From Akkermansiaceae bacterium (GTDB lineage Bacteria > Verrucomicrobiota > Verrucomicrobiia > Verrucomicrobiales > Akkermansiaceae), in NCBI GenBank assembly GCA_023301335.1, contig JALZVA010000029.1:1-5046 (forward strand): 5,046 bases of DNA, written 5' to 3'. Below are positions 1 to 5,046 of the stretch, piece after piece (position 1 is the first letter of the stretch; every line of letters begins with the position of its first letter). Made by a program: the position numbers and the translations under genes. Under the pieces are notes generated by a model that saw only the letters and a list, made by a program, of their open reading frames with translations, was not told the origin of the DNA and ran no database searches.

Positions 1-5
1 ATCAG

Positions 6-602
6 CTATGAGTTTAACACTCTGAGGGCAGCTTTGATGAGCATCTCTGTGTCAGCTGAGGCGTCAATACCTTGAGCTGCTTTAATCGCTTTACGAGATT
101 CGACCTGCTTATAACCCAGTGAGATAAGTGCAAGCTCTGCATCCCCTGAAGCAGAGGAGGCCACGCCATCACTGGCGGCTTTCCATGCATCGGCAACGCC
201 TACTTTATCACGCAGCTCTAAGACAATCCGTTCTGCTGTTTTTTTACCTAAGCCCTTGATCGTAGATAGCGTAGTGGTGTCTTCATTAGCTACTGCTGAT
301 TTGAAATTAGCTACGGGCATACCGCTGAGCACTGCCATGGCGATAGACGGACCGATGCCGCTGACGCGGTCGATGAGGAGGAGAAAGACACCTTTCTCTT
401 CTTGGCTAGAAAAGCCGTAGAGCGTTTGAGCATTCTCTCTGATATGTAAATGAGTAAAGATGGAGAGAGGGTCACCGGGGAGAGGATTCACGGCATCATA
501 AGTAGAAAGTGGGATGTTTACTTGATAGCCGATCCCGTTCACATCGAGAACGATTTGGTTAGGTAAGGCTTCTAGAATGGTTCCTTTGAGTTGGACGATC
601 AT
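6..602 (-). CDS. ruvA: Holliday junction branch migration complex subunit RuvA
   Basis: RuvA binds four-way DNA junctions as a tetramer and loads the RuvB motor for branch migration in recombination and repair, in the cytoplasm. The 198-residue product has the family's usual length and three domains. Residues 1-62 form the OB-fold, beginning MIVQLKGTI and containing VNGIGYQVNIP. Residues 70-135 carry two helix-hairpin-helix motifs, VSGIGPSIA (80-88) and IKGLGKKTAERI (115-126), which contact the DNA backbone. A flexible Ala/Ser linker (about 138-153) leads to the small C-terminal domain (154-198, LALISLGYK) that contacts RuvB. The reading frame stays open upstream to an ATG at 656, but that start would overlap the PBP2 gene and add 18 unrelated residues; the family N-terminus begins at the ATG at 602. 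The start lies 4 nt past the PBP2 stop with no Shine-Dalgarno sequence, suggesting translational coupling. ruvB and ruvC are not in view. Confidence 0.96.
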   Translation of the reverse strand: MIVQLKGTILEALPNQIVLDVNGIGYQVNIPLSTYDAVNPLPGDPLSIFTHLHIRENAQTLYGFSSQEEKGVFLLLIDRVSGIGPSIAMAVLSGMPVANFKSAVANEDTTTLSTIKGLGKKTAERIVLELRDKVGVADAWKAASDGVASSASGDAELALISLGYKQVESRKAIKAAQGIDASADTEMLIKAALRVLNS

Positions 603-606
603 GATT

Positions 607-2943
607 TTATGGTTGCTCAGGGGAAAAGGGAGGGTCTGGTAGTGGCTGAGGGGCATTAGGAAAAGCGATCACCGCTTTAGGGATTCTCTCCTCTTCCTTA
701 GGAATTTCTTCGCTGCCTGCCTCTTTTTTAGGAGCCTCCTCTACTCCATTCTCTTCCTTATCAGGCTGAGGCTCTGTTTTTGGAGCTAGCCCTTCAGAGG
801 AAGTGGCTTCTGTTACTGCGTTGTTCTCAGGATTTTTAATGTTCTCGCTCTCTGTTTGAGGGGGCGCCTCTTCAGCAACGAGAGCTGCACGGGGGATGAA
901 TTCTTCTCCAGTTTCCGGGTCGATGGTGATAGCTTTTGGGATATCTCCGTCTTCTACAAGTGTAGGGCCACCTTGGCCTGACGGAGTTTCCTCGACGACG
1001 ATGACGGCACGAGCAGGAGGGGAGATAGCATTTTTTATTTCTTTTTCGAGTGGGTTGAAAAAAGCTTGGACAATCGGTGCAGCCTTTTTTCCTCCACTGA
1101 TTTCTTCTCCAGGTTCCCCTTCGTAGAGCACGGCGAAGGCGTATTTCGGTTCTTTCATTGGGAAGAATCCTGCAAACCATGCAACATACTGATCATTAGC
1201 TGGCTTCCATTGTCCAGTTCCAGTTTTACCACAGAGGGTAGCAAAGCTAAGTTTCCCTGATTTTCCTGTACCCCAAGAAGAATTAACGACTTTCATCATC
1301 CCTTCTTTAACTGTGGAGATGTGCTTAGGGTCGATGTTAAGAGGCGCGCGAGCATCTGGTTTATTAGCGGCAATGACGCGACCCTTTGCGTCTTGAATTT
1401 GTCGCACCAGTTGAAGTTTGGGAAGGTACTCTCCATTTGCGATGCCTGCCATGGCTTGTGCTACCTGAAGAGGGGTGGAGATGAGGATGCCTTGTCCGAT
1501 CGCATTATTATAGTGATCTCCACGGTGCATATTTCGGCGATGGTATTTTAGCATCCAGGCGTTATCTGGCATGTTGCCTGCATTTTCTCCCTGCAGAGGA
1601 AGCCCTGTCTTTGTGCCGAACCCGAACCTGCGGGCAAAATCAATGAAGACGGAAGATTTCATCTCGTTCCCAAGGATGTAGAAAAAGGGATTGTTAGAGC
1701 GAATGATGGCAGGGATGACAGAAAGGTCTCCCGCTGCCGATCTGGACCAGTCTCGATACTTGTGCTTATTATGCTCGAGGTAAGCTGGGCAGTAGATAGA
1801 ACTGTAACGACTGATGTAGCCGTTCTGCAGCCCTGCAAGAGCCACAATAGGTTTGAAGCTTGAAGCAGGAGGATAGCCACCTTGAAACGCTCGTGCGTAA
1901 AGTGGCTTATCGGGGTCATTCATGAGCTTGTTGAAGTCTTTACTGAGAGCACGAGGCACAAAAAGGTTTGGGTCGAAGCTTGGCTGAGAGGCCATCGTGA
2001 GCACTTCCCCTGTTTGCACATCAATGACGACGAGAGCGCCACGTTTTGTATGTGATTTGAGCACTCGCTCTGCACGCTTTTGCCAGTCGAGATTGAGTGT
2101 GGTGATGACATTTCCTCCAACTGTGGGAGACTGGATGACTTCGTTTGGAAATCTAGTTCCGTTAGAGGCATATTGATGCCTGATGAGACCTCGTTTCCCT
2201 GTCAGTTGTTTATCAAAGAATTTTTCTAAGCCTGCACGGCCTAGTGTGTAGGGAAAGATGGGGTCGCCATAGTTAATAGGACCTTTTTCTAATTTCCCTT
2301 TAATCCCTGTGTAACCAAGAATATGCGCTGCAGTTTCACCGTGTGGATAATAGCGGTGATAGATAGGGTGGAGGATTAAGCCTTCGATGAGTTGGGGTTC
2401 TGTTTTTTCTTTAAGCTGGCGGTCAACGACAAAGAAGGTGTAGGGCATGGCCATCCAACGGCGGTAGCGGTAGTGTTCCCAGAGCTGTTCGTCAGAGACT
2501 TCCCATTTGGTGCCGTAGGTGGCGTTGGCTGCATCGATGCGTTCGCGACCCCATGCGAGAATTTTATCTCTGTCGTTATGTTCAAATTGCTTAAACTGGA
2601 GTGCTGGGTACCATGAGATTTTAGTCATGGCGAGGGGCTTACCTTGGCGGTCAAGAATGGCTCCCCTGATCCCAGGGGTAGCTAAGGTCATGACACGCGC
2701 ATTCGGACGATTATAAATACTACCTTTATTGGCGGAGAGTTTGAGAGCTTCTTCCTCAGCAGATTCGCTTTGTTCTGGTGCGGCGGGGATGTTCTCCTCG
2801 TTCTCCTCAATGACACTAACAGGCTCTGCTGAAGTGGTAGCTGGTTGACTCTCTGTGGGAAGACCTGGGTTTGCAGGGATGGGTAAACTTTCCTGCCCGA
2901 GTAGGACGGAACTTAAGGAAAGAATAGAGAGAAGATACTTCAT
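607..2943 (-). CDS. mrdA: Class B penicillin-binding protein 2 (peptidoglycan DD-transpeptidase)
   Basis: This 778-residue protein is predicted to cross-link peptidoglycan outside the inner membrane, as the PBP2 transpeptidase of the elongasome. A hydrophobic N-terminus (about 3-16) is followed by an acidic, Pro/Ala-rich linker (17-75). The pedestal domain starts at IRGAILDRQGKPLA (92-105) and continues through YYPHGETAAHILGY and LGRAGLEKFFD. The transpeptidase domain has SSFK (361-364, nucleophile S361), SNN (416-418) and KTGT (573-576). PBP2-type signatures include PSFDPNLFV, YRDW, AGNMP and GQGILISTPLQ. Residues about 640-778 form a Pro/Glu-rich, probably disordered tail with a repeated IP(K/R)A-like motif. 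Typical PBP2s are about 600-650 residues, so the extra length is in the two ends. The start is supported by a GAGG element 8 nt upstream. No rodA or mre genes adjoin it. PBP2 rather than PBP3/FtsI is favoured by the signatures, though the elongasome role is inferred. Confidence 0.93.
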   Translation of the reverse strand: MKYLLSILSLSSVLLGQESLPIPANPGLPTESQPATTSAEPVSVIEENEENIPAAPEQSESAEEEALKLSANKGSIYNRPNARVMTLATPGIRGAILDRQGKPLAMTKISWYPALQFKQFEHNDRDKILAWGRERIDAANATYGTKWEVSDEQLWEHYRYRRWMAMPYTFFVVDRQLKEKTEPQLIEGLILHPIYHRYYPHGETAAHILGYTGIKGKLEKGPINYGDPIFPYTLGRAGLEKFFDKQLTGKRGLIRHQYASNGTRFPNEVIQSPTVGGNVITTLNLDWQKRAERVLKSHTKRGALVVIDVQTGEVLTMASQPSFDPNLFVPRALSKDFNKLMNDPDKPLYARAFQGGYPPASSFKPIVALAGLQNGYISRYSSIYCPAYLEHNKHKYRDWSRSAAGDLSVIPAIIRSNNPFFYILGNEMKSSVFIDFARRFGFGTKTGLPLQGENAGNMPDNAWMLKYHRRNMHRGDHYNNAIGQGILISTPLQVAQAMAGIANGEYLPKLQLVRQIQDAKGRVIAANKPDARAPLNIDPKHISTVKEGMMKVVNSSWGTGKSGKLSFATLCGKTGTGQWKPANDQYVAWFAGFFPMKEPKYAFAVLYEGEPGEEISGGKKAAPIVQAFFNPLEKEIKNAISPPARAVIVVEETPSGQGGPTLVEDGDIPKAITIDPETGEEFIPRAALVAEEAPPQTESENIKNPENNAVTEATSSEGLAPKTEPQPDKEENGVEEAPKKEAGSEEIPKEEERIPKAVIAFPNAPQPLPDPPFSPEQP

Positions 2944-2951
2944 GATTGGCG

Positions 2952-2955
2952 CCTC
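2952..2955 (-). promoter_or_regulatory. Shine-Dalgarno site of the PBP2 gene
   Basis: On the minus strand GAGG lies 8 nt before the ATG at 2943, good spacing for ribosome binding. It supports this start codon, which places a hydrophobic signal or anchor segment at the very N-terminus. It is the only clear Shine-Dalgarno element among the four minus-strand genes. Confidence 0.6.
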
Positions 2956-3014
2956 GGCAGTTTAGAATACATACGGGCTCAGCTACCAGCATTATTCATC
3001 AAAGAATGAAAAGC

Positions 3015-3935
3015 TTACAAAGACCACTGACTCATTCCATGGAGCTGAGAGAGACGTTGATCGATTTCAGTTTTTGTGATGGCTTGAAGTCGTTGGGTAG
3101 AGAAGGCTTCGCAGGTGAAGCTTGCTACCACTGAGCCTCTGACCATGGACTGAGATAAATTCTCTAAAGAAAAAGTCGATTGCTGAAGTGATGAAAGGTA
3201 TCCAGCCATGGCACCTAGGAAGGAATCGCCAGCTCCTGTTGGGTCAGCAACTTGTTCAAGTGGCCAAGCTGGGCAGCGAAAAAGCTCTCCAGATGCGGTG
3301 TGAAGGATCGCACCAAATTCACCGAGTTTAATAATCACGTTCTTAGGTCCCTTAGAAAGAAGGATATTACCAGCTTCGATTAAATGTGGAGTGTCTGCAA
3401 GCATCCGAGCCTCTGATTCGTTAAGCACCAAGAGGTCGATTTGTTGAAGGACTTCGTGGAGTTTTTCCGAGGCGATATTGATCCAAAGATCCATCGTGTC
3501 TGCGATCACGAAGCGTGACTCCGCATGGCACTGAGAAAGCATTTCAAGTTGGTTATCAGGAGACATGTTGGCCAAGACTACGATGTCGGAAGAAGCAATC
3601 GAGTCTGGGACTTTTACTGACCAACCTTCGAGCACATTGAGGGCGACCGCATGGGTCTCCCTGTCATTCATGTTCTCCATATACTCTCCTGTCCAAGTGA
3701 AAGATTCTTGATCAGAGCGCTCTACTCCAGTGAGTGTTACACCGTGTGATTCGAGCATGTCGAGGTGCTCCTGAGGGTAGTCGTGTCCAATAATCCCAAC
3801 CAAATGCACAGGGCTGTCGTAGTAGCTTGCCGCCAGTGAGGCATAGGCAGCAGAGCCACCAAGCAGCTGAGTAGCTTCCTGAGTTGGGGTTTTAACGTTG
3901 TCGATTGCGATGGTTCCTCCAGTGATAACAGCCAT
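3015..3935 (-). CDS. PfkB/ribokinase-family carbohydrate kinase, substrate unknown
   Basis: This is a 306-residue cytoplasmic kinase of the ribokinase/PfkB superfamily, which transfers phosphate from ATP to a sugar, nucleoside or related hydroxyl compound. The N-terminal substrate-binding part has the Gly-Gly motif LLGGSAAYASLAA (24-36). The C-terminal PfkB signature DPTGAGDSFLGAMAGYL (231-247) contains the GAGD anion hole, with D237 as expected catalytic base. LLVLNESEARML (168-179) is the usual conserved Asn-Glu segment, and NVIIKLGEFGAIL (199-211) leads to the nucleotide site. The pattern WTGEYMENMNDRET (81-94) with IADTMDLWI (144-152) resembles the bacterial ribokinase-like group C, whose substrate I do not know to be established. 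The ATG at 3935 gives a full-length N-terminus; no Shine-Dalgarno sequence precedes it. It follows thiE by 33 nt and precedes PBP2 by 71 nt. It does not look like ThiD or ThiM, so a thiamine role cannot be assumed. Confidence 0.92.
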   Translation of the reverse strand: MAVITGGTIAIDNVKTPTQEATQLLGGSAAYASLAASYYDSPVHLVGIIGHDYPQEHLDMLESHGVTLTGVERSDQESFTWTGEYMENMNDRETHAVALNVLEGWSVKVPDSIASSDIVVLANMSPDNQLEMLSQCHAESRFVIADTMDLWINIASEKLHEVLQQIDLLVLNESEARMLADTPHLIEAGNILLSKGPKNVIIKLGEFGAILHTASGELFRCPAWPLEQVADPTGAGDSFLGAMAGYLSSLQQSTFSLENLSQSMVRGSVVASFTCEAFSTQRLQAITKTEIDQRLSQLHGMSQWSL

Positions 3936-3959
3936 AATATAGTATTGAGTTGAGAGTGT

Positions 3960-3988
3960 TCTATCACGTTACTGATTGACTTTGTCAA
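3960..3988 (-). promoter_or_regulatory. Possible promoter for the sugar kinase gene
   Basis: On the minus strand a perfect -35 hexamer TTGACA (3983-3988) is followed, after 17 nt, by GATAGA (3960-3965), which matches only 3 of 6 bases of the -10 consensus. It overlaps the last codons and stop of thiE and would start transcription roughly 15-20 nt before the kinase ATG. A TTGACA is expected about twice by chance in a window this size, so the position and spacing are the main support. Confidence 0.3.
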
Positions 3989-4628
3989 GCTTGCTTATGA
4001 TTTCGTGAATATAAGAGGTCTTATCTTCAGCTTGTAAGATACCTGAAACAATGACGACTTTTTTCGCTCCAGCGGAGGTGACGAACTCTAGATTCTTTAG
4101 CGTGATTCCGCCAATACAGAATACGGGGATATGGGCTCCCACCTCTGCTTGCACCTGGATTATTTCCTCAGTGCCGATGCTGGGTCTTCCTTTTTTTGTA
4201 GGAGTAGGAAAGAGCGGGCCAAAGCCAATGTAGTCAAAACCATCGCGGTATGCCTGTAACGCTTGTTCGGATGCATGGGTGGATCGACCAATAAGCATGT
4301 CAGGACCAACGATGGTTTTTACAGTTTGGATATCCCCATCGTCTTGGCCAATGTGTAAGGCGTCTGCCTGCACTTGCGCTGCAATAGCGGGGAAATCATT
4401 CACTACAAAAAGGCACTGGTAGCGTGTACAGATTTCCTTAAGGCGGATGGCAAGTGGTAGAATTTGGGCTTCTGAGAGTTTTTTGGCACGGAGCTGTAGG
4501 ACGCGAACCCCAGCTTCACACATTTCTATGGCTGTGGATTCTAACTCGCTTTTCTGAACATAACCAGTATCAATAATACCGTAAAGATGTGTGGAGTGTA
4601 AAAGATCAGATAAGGCTTCTAGATGCAT
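3969..4628 (-). CDS. thiE: Thiamine phosphate synthase
   Basis: ThiE joins HMP pyrophosphate with the thiazole phosphate to make thiamine phosphate, the coupling step of vitamin B1 synthesis in the cytoplasm. The 219-residue product is a TIM barrel with the family motifs in order: LQLRAKK (44-50) and VVNDF (75-79) at the pyrimidine pyrophosphate site, ADALHIGQDD (88-97) with a metal-binding Asp, IGRSTHA (113-119), DYIGFGPLFPTPTKK (132-146) contacting the phosphate groups, CIGGIT (171-176) and VVIVSGIL (191-198). All expected active-site residues I can place are present. The frame continues upstream to a TTG at 4691, but the family fold begins just before HLYGIID, so the ATG at 4628 gives the normal length. 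No Shine-Dalgarno sequence is evident at either start. It is the first gene of the minus-strand group and stands apart from other thi genes. No TPP riboswitch was recognised upstream. Confidence 0.96.
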   Translation of the reverse strand: MHLEALSDLLHSTHLYGIIDTGYVQKSELESTAIEMCEAGVRVLQLRAKKLSEAQILPLAIRLKEICTRYQCLFVVNDFPAIAAQVQADALHIGQDDGDIQTVKTIVGPDMLIGRSTHASEQALQAYRDGFDYIGFGPLFPTPTKKGRPSIGTEEIIQVQAEVGAHIPVFCIGGITLKNLEFVTSAGAKKVVIVSGILQAEDKTSYIHEIISKLDKVNQ

Positions 4629-4639
4629 GGATAAGCCAT

Positions 4640-4699
4640 AAAAAATTAGGGCTGTGAAACCAGACAAATCTCGCCAATTCTGAGGAAACAAAAAATTAG
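4640..4699 (+). repeat. Direct repeat AAAAAATTAG, two copies 50 nt apart
   Basis: The decamer AAAAAATTAG occurs at 4640-4649 and again at 4690-4699, where it also forms the left arm of the inverted repeat. Together with the inverted arm this gives three copies of the 9-base core in 72 nt between the divergent starts. Low sequence complexity makes chance recurrence plausible. Confidence 0.4.
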
Positions 4700-4711
4700 C
4701 AGTAATTTTTT
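4690..4711. repeat. Perfect 9-bp inverted repeat, possible operator
   Basis: AAAAAATTA (4690-4698) and TAATTTTTT (4703-4711) are exact reverse complements around a 4-nt loop GCAG. The arms are entirely A/T, so the RNA hairpin would be weak; a DNA-binding site or chance in AT-rich spacer is more likely. It lies 39 nt before the plus-strand ATG and 61 nt before the thiE ATG. It is not a convincing terminator because no gene ends here. Confidence 0.5.
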
Positions 4712-4750
4712 CTTAACGCTTGATTCACTAGAGGAATTAATTAAGAATTC

Positions 4751-5046
4751 ATGTCTGAACTTATGGCAGAAAAAAATACACCAAGCCCAATCGCTGAGAT
4801 TAGTCACGAACCTTCAAAATTTGATGCGTTTTTAGAACAAAATCAGCTCAAATTAATCATCCTAGCAGTGTTAGTTACCCTAGCAGCTGTGGGCATACTT
4901 GTATTTAAAGGCTTAGGGGAAATAAAAGAGCAGAAGGCTGGCTCTCAGTTGGCATCTGCACAGACCGAAGAAGAGCTAAGAGCGGTAATGGCAGTAGGGA
5001 ACGATAAGGTGAAAGCCACATCCTTACTCCTTATTGCAGATCAGCA
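4751..5046 (+). CDS. Single-pass membrane protein, YfgM/TPR_21-like, 3' end outside the window
   Basis: The first 98 codons are open to the window edge with no stop. A short hydrophilic N-terminus (1-33, including FDAFLEQNQLK) is followed by a strong transmembrane segment (about 34-52, LIILAVLVTLAAVGILVF). After it come a charged, helical stretch (GEIKEQKAGSQL) and a segment EEELRAVMAVGNDKVKATSLLLIAD that resembles the first helices of a tetratricopeptide domain. This architecture matches YfgM-type proteins: N-in, one membrane anchor, periplasmic TPR domain. In E. coli YfgM associates with the Sec translocon and periplasmic chaperones; here such a role is only inferred. An in-frame TAA at 4742-4744 limits the start to the ATG at 4751 or the ATG at 4763. 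A GAGG at 4731-4734 is too far (16 nt) for ideal ribosome binding at 4751. Without the rest of the gene the family assignment is tentative. Confidence 0.75.
   Translation, partial: MSELMAEKNTPSPIAEISHEPSKFDAFLEQNQLKLIILAVLVTLAAVGILVFKGLGEIKEQKAGSQLASAQTEEELRAVMAVGNDKVKATSLLLIADQ

Larger units (their letters stand above)
4629..4750. other. AT-rich divergent intergenic region between thiE and the membrane-protein gene
   Basis: These 122 nt separate two divergent starts and must hold promoters for both, yet no -35/-10 pair close to consensus is evident on either strand. The best plus-strand pairs, such as TTGATT (4720-4725) with AAGAAT (4743-4748), match poorly and would place transcription start past the ATG. 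The region contains a perfect inverted repeat and a 10-base direct repeat, listed separately. Confidence 0.5.

Noticed and set aside
603..656. Upstream ATG at 656 giving a longer RuvA
   Set aside because: It overlaps the PBP2 coding end, adds 18 residues not typical of RuvA, and lacks a ribosome-binding site. The ATG at 602 matches the family N-terminus.
896..1260. Overlapping open frames on the plus strand inside the PBP2 gene
   Set aside because: They lie opposite a strongly supported gene, have no recognisable domain and no plausible ribosome-binding site; they are shadow frames.
1659..2171. Other-frame minus-strand open frames within the PBP2 gene
   Set aside because: They overlap the conserved transpeptidase coding region and show no family pattern.
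2995..3010. Small hairpin TTCAT/ATGAA just past the kinase stop as a terminator
   Set aside because: The stem is only 5 bp, mostly A/T, with a 6-nt loop and no following run of T on the minus strand.
4629..4691. TTG start at 4691 giving a 240-residue ThiE
   Set aside because: The extra 21 residues fall before the usual family start, the codon is a rare initiator, and the ATG at 4628 gives a typical length.
4629..4750. TPP riboswitch upstream of thiE
   Set aside because: I found no CUGAGA box or the other conserved TPP elements on the minus strand, and the region is mostly AT-rich simple sequence.
4731..4750. GAATT/AATTC palindromic stretch with an EcoRI site before the plus-strand gene
   Set aside because: Short A/T-rich palindromes are expected in this spacer and nothing marks this one as functional.

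Overview
The window reads as ordinary bacterial chromosome with moderate base composition. Four genes lie head to tail on the minus strand, and one divergent gene runs off the right edge. In minus-strand transcription order they are thiE (thiamine phosphate synthase), a PfkB/ribokinase-family sugar kinase, an mrdA-type class B penicillin-binding protein (PBP2), and ruvA (Holliday-junction DNA-binding subunit). The divergent gene encodes a single-pass membrane protein resembling YfgM/TPR_21 proteins and is cut by the window end. No RNA gene, mobile element, CRISPR array or phage gene was seen.

Layout. 6-602 is ruvA, starting 4 nt after the PBP2 stop codon. 607-2943 is PBP2, with all three transpeptidase motifs and long acidic, proline-rich extensions at both ends. 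2944-3014 is a short spacer with a GAGG ribosome-binding site. 3015-3935 is the sugar kinase. 3936-3968 is a short spacer, with a possible promoter overlapping the end of thiE. 3969-4628 is thiE. 4629-4750 is an AT-rich divergent intergenic region with a perfect 9-bp inverted repeat and a spaced direct repeat. 4751-5046 is the partial membrane-protein gene.

Organism. The kinase subtype, the long Pro/Glu-rich extensions on a secreted cell-wall enzyme, the scarcity of Shine-Dalgarno sequences and the unusual gene order fit a member of the Verrucomicrobiota/PVC group. This is a judgement from sequence character, not a database match. The Gram-negative style envelope (PBP2 for side-wall elongation, YfgM-like protein) is consistent with it.

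Function. The minus-strand genes are closely spaced (33, 71 and 4 nt) and could be co-transcribed, but they belong to different processes: cofactor synthesis, sugar or nucleoside phosphorylation, peptidoglycan cross-linking and recombination. PBP2 has no rodA or mreBCD next to it, and ruvA has neither ruvC nor ruvB beside it inside the window. No obviously new multi-gene system is visible. The most noteworthy points are in PBP2: a C-terminal tail with four copies of a short IP(K/R)A-like motif, and a rebuilt version of the region that binds zinc in proteobacterial PBP2.
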